Source: Ignavibacteria bacterium
GTDB lineage: Bacteria > Bacteroidota > Ignavibacteria > Ignavibacteriales > Ignavibacteriaceae
Reading direction: 5' to 3'
Length of the DNA: 54,482 bases
Assembly: GCA_030684555.1 (NCBI GenBank)
Contig: JAUXVN010000106.1
Span: forward strand, 1-54,482
Shown here one piece after another: positions 28,277-35,706 of the stretch. The position numbers and the translations under genes are program-made. Position 1 is the stretch's first letter; each line of letters opens with the position of its first letter. The notes beneath the pieces were generated by a model. That model saw only the letters and a program-made list of their open reading frames with translations, was not told where the DNA came from and did not search any database.

Positions 28277-30292
28277 ATGAAAAAAATAATACTACTCCTC
28301 TTATTAATTCCAATACTACAATTAAAAGCACAATACTGGGAAAAAGTTGATTCGATTTTTAATCCTTCAGGTGTTAGGGTGAAAACTTTTTCTGCGCCGG
28401 CATTCGCAGATTTTAACGGTGACGGTCATCTAGACCTAATGCTCGGAAATTTATCATCCGAAGCCGAATTCTTTATTAACAAAGGAACAGGAGAATTTAC
28501 TTTCTACTTTGATACAACCGTTCTTTCTTCCATTTATGATGGTTCTCATATTGCTAATGGCACCTATCCTGCGTTTGTCGATTTGGACGGAGATAATAAA
28601 CTGGATATTGTTATTGGCGGCTACGGCGGCATTCTATACTATCAGAATAAAGGAACTGTAAGTAACCCTGTTTGGCTGAAGAATGATTCTGTTTTTGCAG
28701 ATGTCAATTCTCAAATAGGGACTGATGCAAAACCGGCTTTTGCCGATTTGGATGGAGACGGTGATCTTGATTTGTTAGTCGGAATTGGTGAATCGCTTTT
28801 CGGCGGACCAACTCCCGGTTTGACTTTAGGCTTTAGAAATATGGGGGATTCTACCTCTCCTAATTTTGTATTGGATAATTCACTTGTTGCCGGTATTCCC
28901 GACATTGGAAGAAATTCATACCCGACTTTTGCCGACCTTGATAATGACGGCGATTATGATCTTCTTCTCGGAAGAGATCTTCAAACTTTTTATTATTATG
29001 TTAATACGGGGACTCCGCAAGCTCCTACATGGACACGCAACACATCTTTATTCTCCGGTGTTGAAGCAACAACATATTGGAAAAATCCGGTCTTTGCAGA
29101 TATTGATGGAGATAATGACTTCGACCTAATTTACGGTACATCGGATGGTATTCTTTATGTCTACGAAAATAAAGGAACACCAACTTCACCTTCATTTCAA
29201 TATAACGGAAATTATTTTTCTGTAATAAAATTAGATGGAAGCGGAGCTTCTGTCTCTTTTGCAGATTATGATAATAACGGAACATTCGACATGTTAAGCG
29301 GAATATGGACCGGTAAAATGACATACTTCAAAAATGAAGGAACAAAAGATAATCCTAAATTAAAAAAAACGAATATGCCGTTTAGCGCAATGGGGGTTTC
29401 ATCTTACAGCTCTCCTATGTTTGTTGATTTAGATAATGATAACGATTACGACATTGTTACAGGTGCTCTTGCAGGGACACTTTCTTATTTTGTAAATACG
29501 AATGGTAATTTTGTTGCCAACAATTCCATTTTTGGTTCGATTGATGTTGGTTATTTCAGTTATCCGGCATTTGCCGATTTAAATGACGATGGAAATATTG
29601 ATATGCTTGTCGGCGCCGAAACAGCAGGTGATGTTAAATTCTTTTTGAATACGGGTGATAATAATTTTGTTGTCGATAATAGTTATATGCAGGGGGTTAC
29701 ATTCACATCAAACACACGTCCGGCTTTTGCCGATGTTGATAATGACGGCGATTATGATTTAGTTATCGGAAGAACTTTCGGAACGTTAAACTATTATGAA
29801 AACATTGGAACTCCTCAAACTCCTCAATGGCAGTTAAACACACAAACTTTTGCTGATGTAAAAGTTAATCAAAATGCTGCTCCCGGATTTGCTGATCTAA
29901 ACGGTGACACACGCCTTGATTTAGTAATCGGAGAATATAACGGTAACTTCACATACTTTAAAAATCTCTTTGCCCCCGTTTCGGTTAAGAATTCTCCGGA
30001 AGCAATTATTCCTTCTAAATTAAGTGTGAGCAATTATCCCAATCCTTTTAACGGACAAACGCGATTTCATTATTCACTCCCGACAGATGGTGAAGTAAGT
30101 TTAGTAATTTATTCGATTCTTGGTGAAAAGATTTACTCAACTACTTCGGAGATAAAAAAAGCAGGCGAGTATTCATTTATGTTTAATGGGGATAATCTTG
30201 CGAGCGGGATTTACTTCTACAAAATTTATTTAAAAGAAGGAGTATCAGGAAAAACGAATTTTGCCGGCGGCAAATTTGTTATGTTAAAGTAA
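28277..30292 (+). CDS. T9SS-exported FG-GAP/VCBS repeat protein
   Basis: Surface protein, probably a beta-propeller. I start at the ATG at 28277 because it opens a clean signal peptide (MKKIILLLLLIPILQLKAQ); twenty upstream codons in frame are not signal-like. About eight to nine blades carry the repeated pattern 'PAFADLDGDGDLDLLVG', with calcium-binding-loop-like DxDxDxDxD runs, spaced about 55-70 residues. A T9SS sorting domain starts near 601 (SNYPNPFNGQ). There is no catalytic domain; such proteins commonly act in adhesion or binding. It ends beside the cassette island, which is on the opposite strand. Confidence 0.87.
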   Translation: MKKIILLLLLIPILQLKAQYWEKVDSIFNPSGVRVKTFSAPAFADFNGDGHLDLMLGNLSSEAEFFINKGTGEFTFYFDTTVLSSIYDGSHIANGTYPAFVDLDGDNKLDIVIGGYGGILYYQNKGTVSNPVWLKNDSVFADVNSQIGTDAKPAFADLDGDGDLDLLVGIGESLFGGPTPGLTLGFRNMGDSTSPNFVLDNSLVAGIPDIGRNSYPTFADLDNDGDYDLLLGRDLQTFYYYVNTGTPQAPTWTRNTSLFSGVEATTYWKNPVFADIDGDNDFDLIYGTSDGILYVYENKGTPTSPSFQYNGNYFSVIKLDGSGASVSFADYDNNGTFDMLSGIWTGKMTYFKNEGTKDNPKLKKTNMPFSAMGVSSYSSPMFVDLDNDNDYDIVTGALAGTLSYFVNTNGNFVANNSIFGSIDVGYFSYPAFADLNDDGNIDMLVGAETAGDVKFFLNTGDNNFVVDNSYMQGVTFTSNTRPAFADVDNDGDYDLVIGRTFGTLNYYENIGTPQTPQWQLNTQTFADVKVNQNAAPGFADLNGDTRLDLVIGEYNGNFTYFKNLFAPVSVKNSPEAIIPSKLSVSNYPNPFNGQTRFHYSLPTDGEVSLVIYSILGEKIYSTTSEIKKAGEYSFMFNGDNLASGIYFYKIYLKEGVSGKTNFAGGKFVMLK

Positions 30293-30411
30293 GTTAAAAT
30301 TAAAAGAGGTTGTTTTAATGAATAAAGTTAAGTCAGCCTCTTTGTTCAACGGTAATAAGTGTAAAACAAAGTTTGTTTAAGATTGTCTGACTTAGTTCTG
30401 GTTAAATTATT

Positions 30412-30540
30412 GATAACGGTTGGCCAGTGGCAGAGTACGGGCTTCGTACCTATCCACCGTTACAAACCTAATGATGGGCAAAACATTTCAAAATACAACC
30501 GAACCCACCATTGGCTATTTTGTGCATTGGTTGTTCAGCT
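30412..30540 (-). repeat. attC-like palindrome D, after the toxin-antitoxin cassette
   Basis: Outer core GATAACGG at 30412-30419; inner arms GCCAGTGG (30423-30430) and CCATTGGC (30508-30515) pair with one mismatch. The central motif CTATCCACCGTTACAAACC is at 30450-30468. It begins about 5 nt after the antitoxin stop. The opposite outer core is poorly conserved. The 120 nt between this and the FG-GAP gene hold only a weak AAAGAGG/CCTCTTT hairpin. Confidence 0.55.
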
Positions 30541-30544
30541 TTTT

Positions 30545-30850
30545 TTATCCGATTAAGAGATTTACTCTTTTTCCGAGTCCGAATTCAAAGATTCTGTAAA
30601 GAGTTGATAGTTGTATGTCGCACTTCCCATTCTCAAGTCGAGAAATATAGCTTTTTTTTGTCCCGACTTTATCTGCAAGTTGTTCTTGTGTCATTTTTGC
30701 TTCTTTACGTGCTTCTTTCAACATTTCACAAATCACAAAATATTGAGCTTTTTCTTCAAAAACATTGCGTTTTTTAGTTCCGATTTTTCCGTATTTAATG
30801 TCTAATAACTCATCAAAGTTCTTAGCACTTTTAATCATTTCCTTGTCCAT
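30545..30850 (-). CDS. XRE-family antitoxin (HigA-like)
   Basis: A 101-residue DNA-binding protein. A helical N-terminal stretch (1-40) precedes a clear Cro/CI helix-turn-helix at about 43-97 (EARKEAKMTQEQLADKVGTKKSYISRLENG). Its ATG lies one base after the stop of the toxin gene, giving the toxin-first order typical of HigBA-type modules. It should bind the toxin and repress its own promoter. Stable TA pairs are common passengers of integron cassettes, which agrees with the flanking palindromes. Confidence 0.88.
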   Translation of the reverse strand: MDKEMIKSAKNFDELLDIKYGKIGTKKRNVFEEKAQYFVICEMLKEARKEAKMTQEQLADKVGTKKSYISRLENGKCDIQLSTLYRIFEFGLGKRVNLLIG

Positions 30851-30851
30851 T

Positions 30852-31196
30852 TTATTCCTTTTTCGATTTAAAATATTCGTCTTTAAGTCTCAACGCCAAA
30901 TCAATTTCTTTCTTAGGTGTTTTCTGCGTTTTTTTTTGAAATCCGTTTAAGAGTACAACCAAATTCCCTTTATCAAAACAGCAGAAAATGCGATATATAT
31001 TGCTTTCAAATTCTATGCGGATTTCATAAAGCCCATCAGTTCCAGTCAAGTGTTGAAGGAATTTTTTAGGAACACTCTGCACATTCCGAATGATTTTAAA
31101 AACAAATTCAATTTTCTCCTGAACTTTCTCCGGTTGTCTCAAATAAAAGTCTGTAAAATAGTTTCCGTGAAAAATAATTTGTCTTTGAGTTTCCAT
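30852..31196 (-). CDS. RelE/HigB-type toxin
   Basis: A 114-residue protein of the Gp49/HigB branch of the RelE superfamily, whose members cut mRNA on the ribosome. Recognisable parts are the central GTDGLYEIRIEFESNIYRIFCCFDKGNLVVLLNGFQKKTQKTP block (a strand-rich core with basic residues) and the C-terminal helix containing KKEIDLALRLKDEY. The start follows palindrome C by about 60 nt, which would hold the cassette promoter. Paired directly with the XRE antitoxin downstream. Confidence 0.88.
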   Translation of the reverse strand: METQRQIIFHGNYFTDFYLRQPEKVQEKIEFVFKIIRNVQSVPKKFLQHLTGTDGLYEIRIEFESNIYRIFCCFDKGNLVVLLNGFQKKTQKTPKKEIDLALRLKDEYFKSKKE

Positions 31197-31258
31197 TTGG
31201 CAAAGTTAACTTAAAAGTTATCTTTCTCCAAATGTTCGGTCTGTTTTTTCTGTTTTTG

Positions 31259-31368
31259 TGCCGTAAGGGATTGCGGGGTAGTCACCTGTCCACCGACACG
31301 AAAGTTTGAGCGGGCTACAATGCTCGAATACCCACTGAAACCCTTATGGCATATACACTTTGTTAGCG
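31259..31368 (-). repeat. attC-like palindrome C, between hydrolase and toxin cassettes
   Basis: Arms TGCCGTAAGGGATT (31259-31272) and AAACCCTTATGGCA (31338-31351) pair at 12 of 14 positions, with a second inner pair GGGTA/TACCC. The outer core GTTAGCG is present at 31362-31368, six bases from the hydrolase stop. The matching CGCTAAC on the other side is missing. The central motif CTGTCCACCGACACGAAAG starts at 31286 and is followed by TTTG. Confidence 0.65.
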
Positions 31369-31373
31369 TTTCG

Positions 31374-32684
31374 TTATTTTTCAATCTCACTTTTTATCCA
31401 TTTTTCAACATACTCAGAATATCCTTCTATTATTCTAGGCCAATCAAATTCAGTATCAATGGTCGGGTTAAATGATTTCTTTAAATTATGATTTGCATTC
31501 GGAAAAAGTTTTATTTCAAAATTCTCGTTATTAAGGCTTTTAAGGATTGAAATATTTTTTTCGGCATTCACAAAACTGTCTCTGTCGCCAAACAAAACAA
31601 GTGTTGGTATATTTATGCTTTCCCATAGAGAAATGAAGTGCTCTTTTCTGCCTTGCCAATAAAAACCATTGAATTCATTTTTATCAATGTTAATATTTCC
31701 ATATAAACCGGTTTGATTCATAAAATTATTCTGTTGAGCATTCTGTTGGATAAATGTTTCTACTTCGATAAAACTTTTGCCTTCAATAATCATTTTTTCA
31801 ACTATTCTATGACTTTCTGCAACAATTTGTCCATTTAATTCAGAACCACCAGAATTCAAAATGCGTAAACTATCAGAAAATGCGGCTGCATCCGTTACAC
31901 TAATTATTTCTGGTGATTTAGCAATAAGAAATTTGGGAATACTTGTTTTTGATACAATTTTTGGTAGCAACATTGCTCCTTGACTAAATCCCCAAAGTCC
32001 AATCTTGTATTTATTTACACTTTCTCTTTTATTCATTGTTTCCAGACAAACAATTGCATCCGTTATTAAATCATCATAACTTGATGCATAATAATTACCA
32101 GTTGATTTTCCATTCCCACGCTTATCAAAGATTAGCACCTCAAATCCGAGTTTAGCGAAAAAATCAGCGTCAAAAATGTAGTCGCTTTTAAGATTTGTTG
32201 ATGAACCGTGTAATAAAACTATAGCAGGATGCTGTCCTTTTGTATGTGGTGTATAGATTTCTGCTGATAGCGAAACATCATTACTTTTAATTGTAATACT
32301 TTCAACTGAATAAGGTTTAACAGGCTTTTCTGTTTGTTTTGTTACTGAAAAAATGATGTTCATATTAGGTGGGCCACCATTTATTGTTGCTGTTCCCGTA
32401 ATTTCCTTACCCGAAATTGTCCCATTAAAAACTACTTCAACATCAAGAATTATTGAAAAACTAATATTTCCGTTTTTGATTGTCAGATTTGAAATAGGTT
32501 GCTCTAATAGCATCAAGTCATAACTTGAAAAAAACTTATCTTTTGAGATTAAATCAATTGAAATATCAATGGTTTTACCATTCATCTCCATTGAACCCGA
32601 CCAAAATCCATTTATATTTTCTGAATTTGCACATCCATTTACAAAGATTAAAATGGATAAAATAATACTTAATTTAATTTTCAT
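31374..32684 (-). CDS. alpha/beta-hydrolase lipoprotein
   Basis: Exported 436-residue hydrolase. A lipoprotein signal ends at FVNGC (Cys18). Residues 20-130 form a beta-rich domain (SGSMEMNGKTIDISIDL). The alpha/beta-hydrolase domain follows with the oxyanion block IVLLHGSS, nucleophile elbow GFSQGA, FGDRDSF (acid) and ANHNL (His). Substrate unknown: bacterial proteins of this layout include esterases and peptidases. It is the middle cassette of the array, starts 44 nt after the GTTAGCG core of palindrome B and ends 5 nt before palindrome C. Its codon use is not visibly different from its neighbours. Confidence 0.85.
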   Translation of the reverse strand: MKIKLSIILSILIFVNGCANSENINGFWSGSMEMNGKTIDISIDLISKDKFFSSYDLMLLEQPISNLTIKNGNISFSIILDVEVVFNGTISGKEITGTATINGGPPNMNIIFSVTKQTEKPVKPYSVESITIKSNDVSLSAEIYTPHTKGQHPAIVLLHGSSTNLKSDYIFDADFFAKLGFEVLIFDKRGNGKSTGNYYASSYDDLITDAIVCLETMNKRESVNKYKIGLWGFSQGAMLLPKIVSKTSIPKFLIAKSPEIISVTDAAAFSDSLRILNSGGSELNGQIVAESHRIVEKMIIEGKSFIEVETFIQQNAQQNNFMNQTGLYGNINIDKNEFNGFYWQGRKEHFISLWESINIPTLVLFGDRDSFVNAEKNISILKSLNNENFEIKLFPNANHNLKKSFNPTIDTEFDWPRIIEGYSEYVEKWIKSEIEK

Positions 32685-32727
32685 ATATCTCTGCTTCCTT
32701 TTGGTTTCTAATGTCTTTTATAATGAA

Positions 32728-32859
32728 CGCTAACGCTTTGTGGGTTTAAGAAGTTGGCGATTTCGGAGCACAAAACTGTCACTCTGCACGAAAGTTTGAT
32801 TGAAAAACTGAACTTGCTTTAAGCACTGAACCGCCAATTTCTTAAACCCGCTGTTAGCG
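32728..32859 (-). repeat. attC-like palindrome B, best-preserved copy
   Basis: A 132-bp imperfect palindrome. Outer cores are CGCTAAC (32728-32734) and GTTAGCG (32853-32859), exact complements. Inner 18-nt arms at 32742-32759 and 32832-32849 (GGGTTTAAGAAxTTGGCG) differ at one position. The unpaired centre holds CTGTCACTCTGCACGAAAG from 32776, then TTTG. The R-L-L-R arrangement is that of attC sites, although the outer core is GTTAGCG rather than strict GTTRRRY. Confidence 0.7.
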
Positions 32860-32911
32860 GTTCGTTGTTCTCTTTCGTGTCTGCTTGTTGCTGTCACTAT
32901 TTGTTGAAGAG

Positions 32912-33460
32912 TCATATGCTTTTAACCACCATCAAATAAAAAATTATTGTTGGTGGTATCATTACAATTGTCCCTAAAATGCCCCAACGAATTAACAACT
33001 TATTAATTTTCGTATCATTGTCTGGCTCGTTGTCTATAGTGCTATACATTTTTTCTTGAAGATATATTAACGGAATAGATAAAGCCCACATTACAAAAAG
33101 TAAAATTATTGAATAGAAAAGCCAAGGCACAATTTTAGTCCCTCCAAAAACCGAGGCAAGAAACAGCCCATTAAGTACAGTAAGCGCTACGCCAGGAATA
33201 GTAAGATAAAGGTCTGTCAATTGTAATAGTCGGTTGGCAAATTTTAGAAGTGTCTTGTCTTTTGAATAATAAGCAAACAAAAACCAAAAAGGTCCTACAA
33301 TCATATTTCCCATAAATAGAATTATACCTAAAATATGAAGTATTTTATGCCATTGATAGGAAAACAGCAAGTTAAATTTTACAAAGCCCAAAAACTCGGA
33401 AAGGGTTAATAGAAGGAGAATAAGTCCGTTTAGAATTGAAATTTTAGTAATAGTTTTCAT
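32912..33460 (-). CDS. DUF2269-like integral membrane protein
   Basis: A 182-residue membrane protein with four to five hydrophobic segments (about 7-27, 39-64, 85-105, 112-132, 158-178). The HKILHILGIILFMGNMIVGPFW block and the P-G-V-A-L..NG segment resemble the DUF2269 family, whose function is unknown. It is the integrase-proximal cassette. A 52-nt spacer separates its stop from palindrome B, and about 75 nt separate its ATG from palindrome A. Confidence 0.75.
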   Translation of the reverse strand: MKTITKISILNGLILLLLTLSEFLGFVKFNLLFSYQWHKILHILGIILFMGNMIVGPFWFLFAYYSKDKTLLKFANRLLQLTDLYLTIPGVALTVLNGLFLASVFGGTKIVPWLFYSIILLFVMWALSIPLIYLQEKMYSTIDNEPDNDTKINKLLIRWGILGTIVMIPPTIIFYLMVVKSI

Positions 33461-33536
33461 AATCAGGTTTATTTAAATTTATCAATATATCAATCTTGTC
33501 GCAAAAATAGAATTTATTTGTTCCCGTGTCCACCAT

Positions 33537-33612
33537 TCATTGATGTTGCATTGCTTGTCTGTCCATACAAACTTGTCAAGTTGCACGCCCGCAAAATACA
33601 ATGACCGCTAAC
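33537..33612 (-). repeat. attC/attI-like palindrome A, integrase-proximal
   Basis: TCATTG (33537-33542) and CAATGA (33599-33604) bound an imperfect hairpin. CTGTCCATACAAACTTG at 33559-33575 is a diverged copy of the shared central motif. CGCTAAC at 33606-33612 (GTTAGCG on the minus strand) sits on the integrase side, the reverse of palindromes B and C. It therefore looks like the downstream half of a recombined site rather than a complete unit. Confidence 0.5.
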
Positions 33613-33674
33613 TTATTTATAGGTCTCATAATACCAGACTTATACAAACACAAATAGGAGTATAAGTCTCATAA
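33606..33674 (-). other. attI-like zone with direct repeats after the recombinase gene
   Basis: Between the recombinase stop and the GTTAGCG core are two 14-nt direct repeats, TATAGGTCTCATAA (33618-33631) and TATAAGTCTCATAA (33661-33674), one mismatch apart. An inverted partial copy, AGACTTATA, is at 33636-33644. Known attI sites carry directly repeated integrase-binding sites beside a simple core, so this is a candidate attI. The inverted pair could also act as the recombinase terminator. Confidence 0.45.
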
Positions 33675-33712
33675 ATGTGAGTTTTTATTTTCTCAAACAT
33701 AAGTAATTTTTT

Positions 33713-34750
33713 TTATAAATCATCAAATGGCGATTTAATATTTTGTAAACTTTTAGTTGACACATGCGTATAAATCTCAGTCGTTTTACTGCTCTTGTGT
33801 CCTAATAATTCCTGAATAAATCTAATATCTGTTCCTGCTTCCAGCAAGTGCGTGGCATAAGAGTGCCTTAACCAATGCAATGTAACCGGTTTTTTAATTT
33901 TAACTTTTTCTAAGGCTTGTTTAAGAACATTCTGTAAACTTTTTTCGCTGTATTGGTCTCCTGCGTTTTGTCCTTCAAACAACCAAACCTTTGGTTTGTA
34001 CATTTTATAATATTCACGCAGCATTGTAATGGTTTTTTCAGAAATCGGTGTTATTCTGTCTTTTCGTCCTTTTGCTTGTTTAATGATTAATAAACCTCTC
34101 TTACTGTCAACATCAAATGGTTTAAGGTTTAACAATTCACTTCTACGTAATCCGCAGCTATAAATTAAAGAAAGCATTGTTTTATGTTTAATATTATTAT
34201 GTGCATTTAAAATCAACTTTACTTCTTCTTTGCTTAAAACATTTGGTAACTTATTTGGCTTTTTAGGTCTATGTATTTTTTCAATCTCTATTATGATATT
34301 CTGCTGCGTATTAAAAAATAATTTAATCGCATTTACTATCTGATTTTGATAAGAAGCAGAAAGTTTATTTTTTAAAATATATTCATTGTTAAAATGTATA
34401 ACATCTTCATTAGTTATTTCACCAATGGTTTTATTATTAAAAAAAGTTAAAAATGATTTTATAGAATCAACATATGCTTTTACTGTGTTTTCGCTATATC
34501 GTTTTGAGCGAAGCCATTTTTTAAATAGCTCAATTTTTTGTAGCTGAATTTCATTCAATGTTTTGTTTTGAACAATAATAAATTTTTGTCTGTTCTCTTT
34601 TGTGTCCGGTAAATGCCATGCCTTAAGTGTATTGCTCCATCTGGCATCCGGCTGCTTTTTCATCCGGGTATTCCACTCTCTATTTTTTTCAAAATATACC
34701 GCAATGCGATTTTCATTTTTATATTTAATTAGCTCTGCTTTCCAATTCAT
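33713..34750 (-). CDS. tyrosine recombinase, integron-integrase-like
   Basis: A 345-residue site-specific recombinase. An extra N-terminal domain of about 60 residues (WNTRMKKQPDARWSNTLKAWH) precedes a SAM-like core-binding domain (about 70-155) and a complete catalytic domain: Arg202 (GLRRSE), Lys227, His292 and Arg295 (HWLRH), His318 (LLGHK), Tyr327 (IYTHV). The end, from HLLEAGTDIRFIQELLGHK to YTHV...KSPFD, closely resembles integron integrases, including an SPxD tail absent from XerC/D as I remember them. The IntI-specific insertion before the HxLRH box is missing: only YKPKVWLFEGQ..DQYSEKSL is there. It is probably the enzyme moving the adjacent cassettes. Confidence 0.9.
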   Translation of the reverse strand: MNWKAELIKYKNENRIAVYFEKNREWNTRMKKQPDARWSNTLKAWHLPDTKENRQKFIIVQNKTLNEIQLQKIELFKKWLRSKRYSENTVKAYVDSIKSFLTFFNNKTIGEITNEDVIHFNNEYILKNKLSASYQNQIVNAIKLFFNTQQNIIIEIEKIHRPKKPNKLPNVLSKEEVKLILNAHNNIKHKTMLSLIYSCGLRRSELLNLKPFDVDSKRGLLIIKQAKGRKDRITPISEKTITMLREYYKMYKPKVWLFEGQNAGDQYSEKSLQNVLKQALEKVKIKKPVTLHWLRHSYATHLLEAGTDIRFIQELLGHKSSKTTEIYTHVSTKSLQNIKSPFDDL

Positions 34751-34920
34751 AATAAATGCTTCGCCAGATAACTCACAACATCAGTAAATGTTATGGAAAT
34801 AAGTTTGTTAAATTAAAACTGCAGACCGCTTGAAGAGCCTGGTTTTATTATTTTGATTTCTGCCCCCAATAAAATTTTCAACACAAAAAAGTAATTAATT
34901 TAATTTTTTATAAGCAATTC

Positions 34921-34944
34921 AATCAACTCTGTTTTGAGTTGATT
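34921..34944 (-). terminator. hairpin at the end of the Glu/Pro-rich lipoprotein gene
   Basis: AATCAACTC (34921-34929) pairs perfectly with GAGTTGATT (34936-34944) around a 6-nt loop, overlapping the stop codon. On the transcribed strand it is followed by an AT-rich stretch with no long U run. Confidence 0.5.
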
Positions 34945-35641
34945 AATCTTTTTCCGGTTCTGTTTCAATCTCCGGCGGCTTGGTTACGGTTACACTATCG
35001 GGAATAGTTACGTTATCGTGCACGGTTACACTATCAGGAATAGATTGAATTTCCGGTTCAATAACGGTTTCGAGCGTATCGGAGATTGTAACTGTTTCGG
35101 GGATTACTTCGGGTTCGCTAACGGAATCGGATTCTGTTTCTGCTTCGGGTTCAAACACAACTTCTGGTTCCGGATCCGGTGTTGTTAGAATGTTCAACTC
35201 AGCCGCTTGTTGAAGTCTTATGTTCCCTTTTTTATCTACATCAAAAAAATCTATTCCGGGGACATCTTCAAGTAACGGTAGATTTTCAACGGGGAAGGCA
35301 ACGTATAATAAATTTTTAGTTCTTAGATTTATTTCAACGTTAATTCTGAAGAGATCAAATTCTTCAAGGTAATCTTCATCATATCTCAATGTACCATAAA
35401 CATATAACTTTGAATCTTTTAAGTAGAGTCCGAACTTTTCAATAAGCTCATCATTTAAGGAAAAAAAAGTTTTCAGCTTTTTAGCAGCCGCTCGACCGTT
35501 ATTCACTTCTTTGATTAAGATTTTGCCGTCCGGAGAATAGTATAATGGCGGGACAGTAGCACATGAAAATAACACCACGGCAATTGTTAATATTGCCGTG
35601 AATATTAATAATTTCATTCTTGTATGAAAAAGAGACTTCAC
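34943..35641 (-). CDS. lipoprotein with acidic, Pro/Thr/Val-rich C-terminal tail
   Basis: No family recognised. A lipoprotein signal ends at LFSC (Cys27 when started at GTG 35641, which has AGGA about 8 nt upstream; an ATG eight codons later also works). Residues 30-150 are a compact mixed domain (YYSPDGKILIKEVNNGRAAAKKLKTFF). From about 155 the sequence is low-complexity and highly acidic, with repeats of PDSVTV and EPE, as in a flexible surface spacer. It is separated from the YIP1 gene upstream by 65 nt on the same strand. Confidence 0.7.
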   Translation of the reverse strand: MKSLFHTRMKLLIFTAILTIAVVLFSCATVPPLYYSPDGKILIKEVNNGRAAAKKLKTFFSLNDELIEKFGLYLKDSKLYVYGTLRYDEDYLEEFDLFRINVEINLRTKNLLYVAFPVENLPLLEDVPGIDFFDVDKKGNIRLQQAAELNILTTPDPEPEVVFEPEAETESDSVSEPEVIPETVTISDTLETVIEPEIQSIPDSVTVHDNVTIPDSVTVTKPPEIETEPEKD

Positions 35642-35706
35642 GCTAAATCCTATAGATTTAAAATCGATATATCAAAACAAGCGATAACGCATTAATTCAA
35701 AAAATA

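Larger units (their letters stand above)
30412..34750 (-). mobile_element. integron-like island: tyrosine recombinase plus three cassettes bounded by attC-like palindromes
   Basis: Reading on the minus strand, the order is recombinase, attI-like zone, DUF2269 gene, palindrome, hydrolase gene, palindrome, toxin-antitoxin pair, palindrome. All genes share one orientation. Stop codons of the second and third cassettes lie within about 10 nt of the next palindrome. The palindromes differ in their arms but share a central motif (CTGTCCACCG..ACGAAAGTTTG in plus-strand form). This is the layout of an integron array with the integrase in the less common same-strand orientation. The array ends at 30412 beside an unrelated chromosomal gene. 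Confidence 0.6.

Noticed and set aside
30511-30950. Plus-strand frames opposite the toxin-antitoxin genes
   Set aside because: Cys/Phe-rich shadow translations of the real minus-strand genes.
32730-32915. 61-codon frame on the minus strand over palindrome B
   Set aside because: It translates the attC-like palindrome itself, has no ribosome site, and overlaps the end of the DUF2269 gene.
33713-34750. Plain XerC/XerD or phage integrase
   Set aside because: No dif-like site or phage genes adjoin; the SPFD tail and flanking palindromic cassettes point to an integron-type role, although the missing IntI insertion keeps this open.
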